Below are positions 37,201 to 46,729 of a stretch of 64,000 nt of DNA, piece by piece; within the stretch, counting starts at the first letter, position 1; the number at the start of each line of letters is the position of its first letter. The notes under the pieces are model-generated. The model saw only the letters and a list, made by a program, of their open reading frames with translations. It was not told the origin of the DNA and made no database searches. This DNA comes from Acheta domesticus. Its lineage: Eukaryota > Arthropoda > Insecta > Orthoptera > Gryllidae. The stretch spans positions 68,776,984 to 68,840,983 of the forward strand of contig JAHLJT010003656.1 of NCBI GenBank assembly GCA_031308135.1, in the 5' to 3' direction. A program made the translations under genes and the position numbers.

Positions 37201-40200
37201 TCTCTACATTGACAGCAATGGGCTTTGGAACCAATGGCATGAACATTCTTGGAATGTCAGTGCACAATTAATAAGGCCAAGTTCAAGGAATTTAATCGAC
37301 GATTTCTATTTCCAGCAAAATACCCGGCGTTGACCGCTTTCTTCTTATCCAATCCTTGTGAAAGAGGAATAAGATAAATGTCGTATAAATCACGGTGTTT
37401 AAGATTATTATTTTTAATGTAACTGGGTCAAACTTTTATAAAATACTATACTTTTCTTTCATCTTATTTTACAGTACATTAGCGAATCTATTAGGAATTA
37501 ATCTGATTTTAGCGACAGGCAAAAAATAATGATCGTGGTGTATCTACCAACGTATTACTTAAATTATGGTGTGGATATCGGTTACATGTCGTTGAATTCA
37601 CTTTTAATAGTATACATGCTACTAATGTCTATCATTGATTTCTTACAAGGCACTCAAAATATGGTGTGGTAATAAGTAAACAAGTGTAACGTGAATTGAG
37701 TGACCAGAATCGTACTACAATGCGGTTTTTGTAACTTTGCCCCTCATGGTCCATCTTAATGATGGAATATGTCACGGTATTTCGCGTCTTCTCAGTCGTT
37801 CCGCTAGATTTCGCATGATCGCGACCATATCAAGCAGTGCTTGCGATCATGCGACATTTAGCGGTATGTACGAAATGCCGTGTGATATTTCCATTGCGGC
37901 CATAGGGTTTTGAGGGGCAGAGTTACAAAAATCGCACTACACGCCCATAAATTGCGTTTCCAGTTTACTCCTCTTCCAGACATTCCAACAAGTTGAAAAT
38001 CACAATCGCTCCCCGTCTCCCGTCCCTCCGGGCACCGCCGCAAACATCGTTCTCACCTTTCTTCTTCTCCTCCGCCTCGGCCAGCTGGCGCTGCGCCCAC
38101 TCGCTGAACGACGGGATGTCTTCCGCCGCCGCGGCCGCCGCCGCCGCCTCCTCGTCCTCCGCGTCGGTGGCGTTGGCGGCGGCGGCGGCGGCGCTCGGCG
38201 CGTCGGTGGGCGGCGCCTCCACGGCGGTGGGCGGGGGCCCGGTGGAGGGCGGGGTGATGCCCTCGCCCTCCGCCCCCGCCACGGCGGCGGCCTCCGCGCC
38301 CGCCTCCGCGCCGCCCTCTTTGCCCTCCACCAGCTTGGGCTCCGCGCGCACCACGTACTGTTGCTCCTGCGGAAGGACGCGCCGTCCATAATTAATAATA
38401 AGTAATAGAAATTAATTCTTAATGATAATATTGAATAATAATTCATTGAAATAATGAGGCGTAAGTAACCATACTGAAACTAAACATACAGACATAAAAA
38501 AGTATATACAAGTTTTGTTTACAAAATGTACACAAGATGAATTGAACTACCCCGTACACACTTTCCGGTATTTCCCGACCGCCAGCCGCCATCGTACAGT
38601 CTTGTGGGCACACCACATTTAACAGAGAGGCCCCCCCTTCGAGTGCACGCTCCTACGAGCGTGACACGTGACTTTCGTCACCCGTGCAACGCACGAAAAC
38701 GCTCCAGCCCGGATGTGAATTTTGCGCAAAGCGCGAGATCTTTCAGAACAAAACTCGCCGGCGAGAGTCGGCGAGTTTTGTTATACCCGCCGGCTCACCC
38801 CCACATGACCACACTTGCGTGTGGAATGGGGGTTGCGTATTACCACGTGACAACTCAGGATAAGGCAAACCGGCGTCACCCGATTCTAAAAACATCTGCA
38901 ACCCCCAACACTGAACTTCTTGCTTCCCAACTCTCAGGTATGCGAGACTTCCGTCTCCTCCACCCCCGCGAGGCAGTCAACGTGGCGCTACAGTATCATT
39001 CGGGACTTTTTGCACGTCATAGTGTACTGCAAAAGACTGCAATCTCGATCTCCATTGCATGTGCAGATGCACACAAGTGTTGAGAAAGTCGAACTGAGCG
39101 TGCGCAGAAAATCGATAACGCTGTCGATAGCTATAGCACTCCTTCCGTACAAAAACTCCCTACTGATTACTTAGATCCACTGGAAACAGTCAGTTGACCA
39201 TCTTCGATGTTAACCTAGTTACATTTCTTCATCTTAATATTTGCATATGTTCTGTTTTAAATACGGTATTAGCTGTACTTTATTCCTACTTAATATTCCT
39301 TCTCACTTTTATCTGTGATTCAATTCACTGTAACGCGAGGCTCACAAGCGTTAATCTTGGCAGTACGTTACGCACAAGTTAGTGATAGTAAGTCTTAGCA
39401 GTGCGTAATGTAAAACAGTGCGTGATACAAAAAATAATTGAAATTATTCCTAATTGTAACTAATTTGTCATTCTCAGAAGTAAATAAAAGTTCATGATTT
39501 TCTATCGACGAAAACCAGCTTTATATAACGCAAACATCTACTTACAGAACTCAAAAGCACGAAGAAACCTTACGGTGGTGCATTTTTCCACTTATATTTT
39601 ATTTCATTTATTTAAAGACATTATGACTTCTTAAAATCAGTTATCCCCGCCACTGTTATGTAAAATGAATATGTAACTCGTTAGGACTAACTAACCCCAA
39701 TTTCATTGGGAAGATTTGGTTGATTTGTCGTCAAGGCCAACGTTTAATTTTATCTCACACTACGCAGAAATACTTCACTTTTTAAATCTTAAAGACATGC
39801 ACGTGCAGTGTAACTGCCCAATTAGGTAATCGTGACGAAATTCGTGAACTACTGATGCTCAACCTAGGAAGGAAGGCACGTTAGTAGAAACTTTCTCTTT
39901 ACAAACAATTAATCTCGCAGTTCCCACATCAGGTACAAAACTAGGATAAGGTCCAAAAAACGTTACATAAATATGAAAGTCAGTTAATCAGATTTCTTTC
40001 TTATTGACAATTTACATGACCATTCCAAAGAAACGACAGGCTTATACAAGCATGCTTATTATTTTCTTTACTATTTTATTGTCAAAATTCTCTTTTATTT
40101 CACGTCCGGAATTCGGTGGAAAAGTTAATGTACAGCACTATACTAACAAAGTGTTACGGTGATTAGCGGGTTGCATCAAGCACTACTTTTTAGATGCCGT

Positions 40201-42822
40201 ATGGCAATAAAGTTTCACTAAAAAGTTAGAATTATTAAAAGAAAAGTAGAAAAACAGCAGATGTAAGAATTATCACTGAATGCCAAGATCTCAATTTCGA
40301 AGGGCGATCTGGCTTTACATTGAAAGAACGAAAACAATCAGATGATAGGTGAAGTTTCAATTTTTTTACAATAGATTTCTTCTGCGAAGGTTTTTAGGAG
40401 CCGTAGTACTGAAACTTCTGTTACCACGGTGGTCTCTAAATGAAAAATAAAAACTATTTTATTTAATATTTGTGAAGTTTTTTAATAACAGAAAACTGTT
40501 ATTAAAACTTTCAAACGTCATCCAACTTCCAATTCACCAATGTTCTTACATTTACTGCCATACAATTAAACACTGCTTTCTCCTCTTTTGGAAACTCCAA
40601 ATACATCTGGGGGGATCACAGCCCCCGCAGTCCCGAGTACATGTTTTGAATTTGCAGTAGACTTGTGCATGGGGCTCTCTTCAAAGTGTGTGTTACAGAG
40701 AGATGTGTCGCTTGCGTTTCGGCGCCGCCTCACTGTTCAATCAGGGAGCTCTAAAATAAGATCCATGTACAAGTGTAGTGCAAATTCAAACCATGCGTCC
40801 CGGGTCCTCCAGTGTCTTCAGCCGTCCCTCCACTTACCCGCGGCAAAATGGTGTCGTTGGCATCGACAGCATCCTCCGCGGCGGCCTCCGTGTGTGGCTC
40901 GTGCTTGTCGGTGGCGTTGGCGGGCGCTGCAGCGGCGGAGGCGGCGGCCGCGGGCGGCGGGGCGAGGGCGGCGGCTTCCGCGGCGCCGAGCGCCTCGGGG
41001 GCGGGGGCGGCGGCGGCCCCTCCGGGCTGCGGCGCCTCCGGGACAGGAGGCGGGGGCGACGGCTGCTGCGGCGTGGGCGCGTCGCCGGCGCCCGCCGCGA
41101 GGATGACCTCCGCCGCCGCCGCCGCCGCCGCCGCCGGGGCGGGCGGGGACTCGGGGGTGGCGGCGGCGGAGGGGGCGGGGCCGGGCGGCGGCGGGGCCGG
41201 CAGCGCCGTGCCCGTGCCCTTGTCCCGGAGCGGAGGCCGCGGAGTGCCGGCAGCGGCGGAGGAGGAGGGCGCACTGCTGTCGTTCACAAGCCCCGCGCCG
41301 TCGCCGCCGTCGCCGCGCCGGCTGCTATTGACGGCGCCGTCGTCGCGCGCCAGCGCCGGCGACGCGCGGTTCTGCAGCTCGATGGACGCGGAGTCCACCA
41401 GGGTGACGACCACCGCCTGGCCCGTCTCCGATATGCTGCGGGGCACACAAAAGGTCAGGTTCACTGCGTGAGCAGAGAAATGTCATCCTCGAACAGGAGA
41501 CAGAACAGAAGAATCTGATCTCGTCTTCCAGATTTGTATATCAAGACAGTGTTTCATTTCATTCAATATTAAGAAGGTAGTTCATAATCCTTTGTAGCTG
41601 GCTGTAGAAGGCCTTTGCAGCTGAATTACCACCGAGTTATCACAGTATACTTATTACTAGGGAGTGGATTTCTATGATTTTGCATATTTTTGTCCGTTGC
41701 TTACGAACATAGCTAAGTGAGATTTCTTGACATTTAGTCAGAATTGGATGCTAGGCAGATCAATGTTAGAGCATATTTGTGCATATTTGGCCAATTTTTC
41801 CTCTTGCTACATGTTCGTTTAATTATAAGTGCATATTTTGCATATTTCATTAAAATAGAGACTTATCTCTAAAACTTTTCATCCTTTCGTATAATATATT
41901 TATTTGTAAGCGTTTTATTAACTCGACTTGTCACAGTTTGCAGTTGTTTGTTCTTCTTTTCTACAGACGATAAAATACTTGGGCATATGTAAGTTCTTGG
42001 TATCATATTTTTTTACATCAGGCAGAGGAAATGCAACAAAACACATTATGTGAATATTTACTTCAATTATTTATCCCGCGAAATAAGCTAGTTTATATTA
42101 TGTTTATATTTATCTTTTCATTCCAAGCATGCTTCTCCTGAATTTTGTCAAGAAAGGTTTAAACAGGAAATTAAATATTTTTAATCGTAATTGCATACTG
42201 AAGTGCATAATTAAGAATTTTATCATAAATGCATATTTTTAAAAACATATTTCAATATTTTTCAGGGCATAAAAATCCTCTCCCTACTAATTACGCTGAA
42301 GATGGTCAAATTCAACTATCTTGTACTTTATTCTAGTCGAACTGTATCCACTGCTATGAAATACAATTTGGAATGAGCCACCAAGAAAGGATTAAAAATT
42401 ACACAACAATAACAATAAAAAATTTTACAAATATCTGGACACAAAGGGGTTCGTTTGAATTTGAATAAACACTCCTAATTACACACTACACAGAGGGATG
42501 TGCAACACCGAGAACCCAAAACGAACACGAAACCCACACCACGGTGGCCGGCGCGTCCTGCTCACCGGTGGTAGAGCGGCGGGCACAGCCAGGTGGCGCA
42601 CACCAGGGCGAGGTAGAGCAGCGCCATCTGCAGCAGGCAGTAGGTGGCGCGGCGGCCCCACAGGCGCGCGCGTCCGCTCTCGGCGCCGCGCGCGCCGCAG
42701 CTGCTGCACCTGCCGCCGACGAAGCCTGCGGCGGCGGCCGCCGAAGAGGGCAGCGGCGGCGGGGCGCTAGCGCGGCCGCACGCCGCCAGCTGCTTCAGGC
42801 TGAACACGGGATGCTCCTCCAT
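24318..42822 (-). CDS. SUCO: SUN domain-containing ossification factor (SUCO/Slp1 family), 11 coding exons
   Basis: Coding exons in order: 42822-42566, 41435-40838, 38366-38057, 36824-36424, 34986-34813, 33505-33200, 31765-31493, 30956-29799 (or from 30939), 28741-28487, 27773-27518, 25246-24318. All junctions have GT/AG and compatible phases; summed length is 4917 bases, about 1638 residues. Layout: membrane segment 61-80, Ala/Pro linker, SUN domain about 467-610, acidic linker, coiled coil in exon 9, transmembrane helix about 1249-1267, Ser-rich basic tail. Family knowledge: ER/nuclear-envelope glycoproteins with a lumenal SUN domain, linked to collagen secretion in vertebrates and to protein stability in the yeast ER. 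The product is longer than vertebrate SUCO because of low-complexity insertions. Exons 1-8 are very GC-rich, 9-11 are not. Confidence 0.9.
25785..25895 (+). mobile_element. RTE LINE fragment in SUCO intron 10
   Basis: The sequence reads caaagctgtagttgtggatg and gcagatatttaaaacttttg, matching the RTE element at about 17800-17885 (KNGKAVGLDAINVEILKLL) with many changes. It is an older relative of that element, antisense to the SUCO transcript. Confidence 0.75.
25899..26555. mobile_element. Pogo/Tigger-like non-autonomous element in SUCO intron 10
   Basis: The left end is cagtgaaacctctccacaag and the right end cttaaagaggtttcattg, imperfect inverted repeats starting CA(G/A)TGAAACCTCT. TA follows the right end. 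Subterminal ctttaagacaaccacccctc-type repeats (about 25985, 26050, 26475) echo the ends. There is no transposase frame. Confidence 0.7.
27518..27773 (-). CDS. SUCO: SUCO exon 10 (transmembrane helix)
   Basis: The acceptor gaaaacag precedes GTAATAGCA and the donor is GCAG/GTGAGG (phase 1). It codes for [20 protein letters not shown], then [10 protein letters not shown], a hydrophobic helix followed by basic residues. Next come [20 protein letters not shown] and [12 protein letters not shown]. In family terms this is the C-terminal membrane anchor, which puts the SUN domain in the ER lumen and the basic part in the cytosol. Confidence 0.92.
28487..28741 (-). CDS. SUCO: SUCO exon 9 (coiled coil)
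   Basis: The acceptor tgttgaag precedes GCTTTGG and the donor is AAT/GTAAGT; 255 bases, phase 0 at both ends. It codes for [34 protein letters not shown], then an extended Arg/Glu/Gln helix with [20 protein letters not shown]. The [13 protein letters not shown] block is a hallmark of the SUCO/Slp1 family just before the membrane helix. This is the first exon (in transcription order) with ordinary GC content. Confidence 0.95.
28867..29398. mobile_element. Pogo/Tigger-like MITE in SUCO intron 8
   Basis: The left end cagtcgactctggctatagt and right end tataactggagtcaacta are inverted repeats, with TA on both sides (28865-28866, 29399-29400). The subterminal motif ggytatagtgaac occurs four times at the left (28877-28985) and inverted at the right. 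The element is 532 bp and non-coding. Confidence 0.8.
29799..30956 (-). CDS. SUCO: SUCO exon 8 (long Ala/Pro/Thr-rich linker)
   Basis: The donor is ATTAAG/GTGAGT at 29798. The C-terminal half is clear: [16 protein letters not shown], a long Ala/Pro/Thr run, then [13 protein letters not shown] joining ALERNMS of exon 9. [20 protein letters not shown] and NVSDLPNGT (potential N-glycosylation) lie in the middle. The start is ambiguous. The acceptor at 30957-30958 keeps one frame throughout but gives an implausible Cys/Arg-rich start. The acceptor at 30940-30941 gives [18 protein letters not shown] but needs a one-base shift near 30805-30830. The exon is extremely GC-rich. Confidence 0.75.
30957..31492 (-). 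other. SUCO intron 7
   Basis: AT-rich intron without repeats I can identify, apart from a G-run (about 31462-31474) next to the exon 7 donor. Confidence 0.7.
31493..31765 (-). CDS. SUCO: SUCO exon 7 (Cys-containing linker)
   Basis: The acceptor gccgacag precedes GCGCTGACG and the donor is CTTGAG/GTGAGT; 273 bases, phase 0. It codes for [20 protein letters not shown], an Ala/Pro stretch with a second NET sequon, then [19 protein letters not shown] and [14 protein letters not shown]. The four-cysteine block resembles a lumenal disulfide-bonded segment. The Ala/Pro part looks like an expansion. Confidence 0.85.
31766..33199 (-). other. SUCO intron 6
   Basis: AT-rich. It contains a small cluster of caacttatg repeats (about 32655-32712) and a gtggtggtggtggggga tract. 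No element boundaries are seen. Confidence 0.6.
33200..33505 (-). CDS. SUCO: SUCO exon 6 (end of SUN domain, acidic linker)
   Basis: The acceptor cccttgcag precedes GTGGAGATC and the donor is GCGCAG/GTGCGT; 306 bases, phase 0. It codes for [30 protein letters not shown], the highly conserved C-terminal block of the SUCO-type SUN domain. An acidic stretch follows ([21 protein letters not shown]) and then [18 protein letters not shown]. Third positions are almost all G or C. Confidence 0.95.
33506..34812 (-). other. SUCO intron 5
   Basis: AT-rich intron. No exon, tRNA or bounded repeat recognised. Confidence 0.6.
34813..34986 (-). CDS. SUCO: SUCO exon 5 (SUN domain middle)
   Basis: The acceptor gtttgcag precedes ATCGAGCTG and the donor is GTAAAG/GTACGA; 174 bases, phase 0. 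It codes for [40 protein letters not shown] and [18 protein letters not shown]. This is textbook SUN-domain sequence with an almost exclusively G/C third position. It joins exon 4 (AIQAKK) and exon 6 (VEILSHHG) without gap. Confidence 0.95.
35124..35629. mobile_element. hAT-like MITE in SUCO intron 4
   Basis: Element 35132-35621 starts caatggcgtagc and ends gctacgccactg, an inverted pair of the common CAGTGGCGTAGC type. Next to both ends are further matching words (gtcccgggtgacac and gtcccaggtgacacc). Flanks ttggacgt and ttgggggt give a degraded 8-bp duplication. The interior is AT-rich with an inverted repeat around tgtacattattttatt. The sequences just outside also resemble each other (ggggtaaggtctatcac and ggggtaatgtctaccac). 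Confidence 0.75.
36424..36824 (-). CDS. SUCO: SUCO exon 4 (Gly-rich linker and start of SUN domain)
   Basis: The acceptor gcgccgcag precedes TGCTGAACG (two bases complete a split Val codon) and the donor is AAG/GTGAGC. It starts [11 protein letters not shown] (an NAS sequon). A long Gly/Ser/Ala run follows, then [38 protein letters not shown] and [18 protein letters not shown], the conserved first half of the SUN domain. The glycine run is GGC/GGN-coded and is probably an expansion. Confidence 0.93.
37713..37940. mobile_element. Palindromic MITE (family P) in SUCO intron 3
   Basis: The left end tactacaatgcggtttttgt and right end acaaaaatcgcactac are inverted. The core atggaatatgtcacggtatt and its inverse (tgccgtgtgatatttcc) flank tcgcatgatcgcgacc. 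The whole 228 bp folds into an imperfect hairpin. Best matches are the copies at 59794-60052 and 60585-60823. Confidence 0.85.
38057..38366 (-). CDS. SUCO: SUCO exon 3 (Ala/Pro linker)
   Basis: The acceptor ttccgcag precedes GAGCAACAG and the donor is AAAG/GTGAGA; 310 bases, phase 0 to 1. It codes for [18 protein letters not shown], a long Ala/Glu/Pro run with NATDAEDEE, and then [23 protein letters not shown]. The [12 protein letters not shown] block is conserved in SUCO proteins before the SUN domain; the Ala runs are not. Confidence 0.9.
38367..40837 (-). other. SUCO intron 2
   Basis: The longest SUCO intron after intron 10. A moderately GC-rich patch at about 38600-38950 contains aaaactcgccggcgagagtc, a near-perfect inverted repeat with gagttttgt just downstream. 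No exon is supported. Confidence 0.55.
40838..41435 (-). CDS. SUCO: SUCO exon 2 (Ala/Pro-rich lumenal linker)
   Basis: The acceptor gccccgcag precedes CATATCGG (one base completes a split Arg codon) and the donor is CCGCGG/GTAAGT. It begins [24 protein letters not shown], then holds about 120 residues dominated by Ala and Pro with several poly-Ala runs. It ends [18 protein letters not shown] and NDT sequons are present. This is the most extreme low-complexity exon. Confidence 0.88.
41650..42294. mobile_element. hAT-like non-autonomous element in SUCO intron 1, 8-bp TSD
   Basis: Element 41658-42286 begins tagggagtggatttctatg and ends cataaaaatcctctcccta (inverted). Flanks cttattac and ctaattac differ at one position. 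Subterminal gcatattt motifs recur at both ends (41681, 41770, 41782, 41833, 41842; 42230). The element is 629 bp with no ORF. Its design parallels the hAT at 11865-15106, with gcatattt in place of acatattt. Confidence 0.88.
42566..42822 (-). CDS. SUCO: SUCO exon 1 (start codon, N-terminal membrane segment)
   Basis: The ATG at 42822 sits in a strong context (gcgcgccATGG). It codes for [20 protein letters not shown], an Ala/Gly/Cys-rich part, then [22 protein letters not shown] (residues 60-80), a membrane-spanning or signal-anchor segment, and PPLYHR. The donor is CACCG/GTGAGC (phase 2), matching exon 2. No stop lies in frame just upstream, so an earlier start or a further 5' exon is possible. 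Confidence 0.85.
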
Positions 42823-42950
42823 GGCGCGCGCCGCGGGCGCAGGTGGTGGTGGTGGTGCTGCTGGTGCCGTCGCCGCCGCGACGCGCGAAGGGGAGGGCGA
42901 GGACTGCGGCGTCCCGCTGCGGCGCCGGCGCTATAGGGAAGTCACTTTGC
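42823..42950 (-). promoter_or_regulatory. CpG-rich 5' UTR/promoter region of SUCO
   Basis: A dense CpG block extends from exon 1 to about 42940, then stops at AT-rich DNA and a SINE. It includes a ccacc/ggtgg repeat (about 42842-42862). No TATA box is in a convincing position. Use as the SUCO promoter is inferred from location. Confidence 0.4.
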
Positions 42951-43012
42951 CTTAAGATAGGACCAAAAGTCCTCGTTCAAGCACTACTGGCTTAGGTGAC
43001 TCAGGGTCACTG

Positions 43013-43493
43013 CAGTGCCTCTGACAAGGAGGTCCTAGGGTTCGAGTCTCGACGGTGGCAGGATCACACGAGACAGACAGCTAGGTCGAATTCAATCGCT
43101 ATCAAGAGGGGAATTCCGCGGCCGGCTGCTCTGATTGGTAGTTTTCCGTGGTTACTCCGATCAACACCAAGTGTATGCCGGAGTAGTACCCTGACAAACG
43201 GGTCACGGAACGCGCGCGATCTTTCCCTGCTCTTCCTTGCCCTAACCTTACCTCTTACTTATACATTTACACTAACATGCACTACATTACCATACATTTC
43301 GGTAGTTTAGAGATTGTCTCGGATGGGCCTGTTCCCCACTGATGGGAGATACCTGGTTGGGGAAAACACCCATAAGCCGACACAGGTTGGGGCAGGCTCT
43401 CACCAGCCAGCTTTGGAAGATCACCGCCACCTCCCGAAGATAAACACGAACGACACATACGGGAGCAATGACCTTAGCAGTTCACGCGCCCAG
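43013..43493 (+). mobile_element. tRNA-like SINE, copy 1
   Basis: Starts cagtgcctctgacaaggagg (A-box-like) followed by agggttcgagtctcgac (a good RNA polymerase III B box). The body has tctgattggtagttttccgt, tcaacaccaagtgtatgccg and ctgatgggagatacctggtt. The tail is aatcaattaatcaattcaag. Copy 2 at 45391 matches along its length. It lies directly upstream of SUCO in the opposite orientation. Confidence 0.75.
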
Positions 43494-45390
43494 AATCGTC
43501 AACCAATCAATTAATCAATTCAAGCGCTCGTCAATGATGTCAGTTCACGCTTTTTAATCCATTCCTTTGTTTGCAGTTGGCTCACTTGTAAATGACTTTG
43601 ACACTTCATATGATCTCACTCTCCGATGAATATATTTCTACTACGTTTCACGAGAAATACTATTATTAGGAAGCGCTATGCTGTTTGAGCATCTTTATAA
43701 ATTCCTTTATATTTACAAACACAATGTTTTAGATAAATATTACGTATATTTCAAAACTTCCCTCCTGGAGGTGAGGTGCGTACGTTTAGCAAATGATTAA
43801 GGACTACCATTATCCACGCTATTACCGGATCCATCAACGAACCCAAACGTTTTGCGAAGAAACGTAATTTAACATCTGTCACGATGGAGGACTACTTCTT
43901 TGAACTACACGTGTTATTGACTTGTTTTCCTCGGTCCTAAATAATCCTAACTACTCAGAGGCAACAGCCTTATGCGTTTGATTTCGGCATTCGCCTGGCC
44001 CTGCCGCGGGCGGCGTGGCTTGGCTTGAGGAACTAATCTGCGTGCCCGGGTGATCATGACGGACGGACTTGCGTCCGGCCCAGTACCGCTGTTCGACCCT
44101 GGTCGTGGGCACCGATGTTCGTGTCTCGTCTTTCGTGCAGAGTGTCGCCTAGGGACTGACCAGCAAAGACGAGACGCTCGCATGTTATGTCAGTGTATGG
44201 TTCAAGGAACTCTTCTTAGGAAACGTACTGGTCACCAACAAATTCGTAAGTTGAAAAAAGTTTAAAGTAAATATAAATCACACTAATGCCATAAGAAAAA
44301 ATATTTCGCAAGTTTACTTAATAATGTGAATTTCACTTTAGACTTTGAGTTGACGTAACCAAGCGATGAAACGTATATTGAAATAATGTACATTCATTTT
44401 CCCTGAACATGAACGCGCATTCTTCCACCACATAACTACGAGTCCATTCAAATATTTCGCTTTGATGGCTTTGAGATAAGACCAGAAAACTCCAACATTG
44501 GAAAATGTTCACATGTAAGAATGCAGACAAGGCACTAACAATTACGCCCAAGATCTACAAGGGTACCCCATTCATTTCAAAACTTGAAGAAGACGACTCG
44601 CCACTTCACTCGATAAGCGCGATTCGAAAGCCACAACGTGCGAGAATGCGTCAGTCGTGCATCCTGATGCTTCCGTGCCGGCGCTCATCGCCCCTGCGGC
44701 TGCGTGAAACTCTACACTCGCCAAATCGCACGGAGAGACATCGGCTTTCGCCGCCAAACACGGAATCTAAGGCTTCCGTCAGGGAGGGGCTCCGTTACTC
44801 CTCAACGAAGCACGTGTGCAAGACAGTACGCTCACTGATCGTAGTAACAGGACGCCTCAATAATACGAACAAAGAAACAGTAAAAGAGCGAAATGCACAA
44901 AAAAAGAAAAAAATGCAAAAAGGAAACCGGTATTGTGATAATCTGATTACAACCCTACATTGTGCTTCGAGATATTATTTTCAATCCGTAATTCGAGCAT
45001 CGCCTAAAACTTTCATTTTGTTATCTGATTTTTTTTTCTTCAAAATATCAATTCCCACATTTCTCCCCCCCCCCCCCCGCCTGCAGAACCAGGTCCCTGT
45101 CGCCCGTAGCACAACGGCGTTCCGCACGTGTTTCGGACGGCGGAGCGAGGCTCAGCACGCGGCATGTCGCGTCGCGCGACAGAACACGTGTCTGCATCGG
45201 CAGCCGGCGGCGCGGCCGATCAATAAGGCGCAAGCGGAGAATCCGCTGCAAAGGAGCCAGACGGGCATCGATCCCCGCCCCCGCGACGCGCGGACGCGAA
45301 TTCCGACGGTGCCAGCGCCGGTTTGCGCGGACACGAAAGGTATAGGGTACCGGCGGAAGGGTACCGGCAGGGCTCACGAGCTTCGACTGA
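43494..45390. other. Intergenic between SINE copies
   Basis: AT-rich to about 44500, then mixed. A run of 13-14 C residues lies at 45065-45078, and a CpG-rich block at about 45080-45360. No coding evidence: open frames there have no motifs and no splice support. Confidence 0.45.
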
Positions 45391-45840
45391 TAGTGCCTCT
45401 GACCGGAAGGTCCTAAAGTTCGAGTCCCGACGCTAGCCAGATAGCTAAGTCGTTTTGAGTCGCTATCTGGAGGAGAATTCTAGCTGCCGCCTGTTCTGAT
45501 CGGTATTTTTTCGTGGTTGCTTCAATCAGCACCCGGTGAATGTCGGAGCAGTACCCTAACAAACAGGCCACCGGCAGAGCGTGATCTTTCCTTCCTCTTC
45601 CTTGTGCTGCCCCCTTACTTAGGCACACTTTCATATAAATGCACTACACCACCACAGACGTCGGGAGTTAAGAGCGTGCCCAGCTGAGGCGATGTCCCTC
45701 TGATGGGAGGTTCCTGGTTGAGGAAAACTCCGCTAGCTGGCGCCGGATCTTACCATCCAGCGGGTGAAGATAACCGTCACATACCGAGGAAAACTTTCAC
45801 TACATTTACGGGACTAATGGCCTTAGCCGTTGATCTCGGA
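45391..45840 (+). mobile_element. tRNA-like SINE, copy 2
   Basis: Starts tagtgcctctgaccggaagg with B box aagttcgagtcccgac. The body follows copy 1 block by block: tctgatcggtattttttcgt, tcagcacccggtgaatgtcg, ctgatgggaggttcctggtt, gggactaatggccttagccg. Divergence from copy 1 is obvious but alignment is continuous, so this is one family. Confidence 0.75.
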
Positions 45841-46729
45841 AACACGAAATAATCAGAGGGAGTAGTGGTGAGGATGGCGGCGAGGGCGGCAGGAGAAAGA
45901 GGAAGGGAAAGGAATGGCGGCGGAAGCACGCGATCCGCCACGTGCAAACAAGTTTCCTTGGCTGAACGAGGAAGGCTCCAGCAACGCGCATGAACGATCT
46001 TTCCGAAGTTGTGCATCGCGTGAAAAGCATTCATCGTTCTAAAATTTAAGTCATAATTTGTACAGATATCACATATTTTATTTAGTTAAAAATGAAGCAC
46101 ACCCCTTATTAGTGGAGATACAATAATTCATGCCTCGTTCTCTCTACATTCCTTCGCCTATTCCCCTTCAGGCGCTAGTTAGAAATCTCGAGTCCCATCG
46201 TTCCGTCGGAGTTTTCCAAGAAATCGCCCGCCTTGTTAATGAAGTTGGGAAAAATATGAAAAATGATTCACGAAATGTAGGAAAGTTAGTCCGGAGTCAA
46301 ATGTTATTGTCAAATTCTTGTCATTACCACACAGAAACAGAACAAGCATCACGGCAACAATCTTCTGACTAGACACTACTCGCTAATTAGTCCCATACTC
46401 GTCCACTGACTTTACAGAGAAGTATTCCATTTTCAGTCTTTCACTTCCACGAAAATTACATTCTATTAAGTCTGACACGAGGAAACAGTTAAAAGAAAAA
46501 GAAGAAAAGTCTTTGAACAAGTACTTACTTACGTAGTCACCATTTCCAACTCTAGCGCAAAAACTACCACGAGCACGTCACTTTGCAAATCCATACACAA
46601 CGGTTTGTCCGCAAACTGAAACATGCACTCTTTCAAACAACAAAAGGACGTTTCATGTCCCTATTCAGCCATTCGTTCTCCGCCATGTCCCGCGCACACA
46701 CACAAAAAAAAAGCGACAAAAACCGTCGT

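Noticed and set aside
40588..41518. Several plus-strand frames over SUCO exon 2
   Set aside because: Shadows of the Ala/Pro-rich exon. The minus frame alone is bounded by in-phase splice sites.
44505..45416. 303-codon plus-strand open frame
   Set aside because: Basic, Arg/Thr/Ser-rich, crosses a poly-C run and changes composition half way. No domain and no splice or promoter support.
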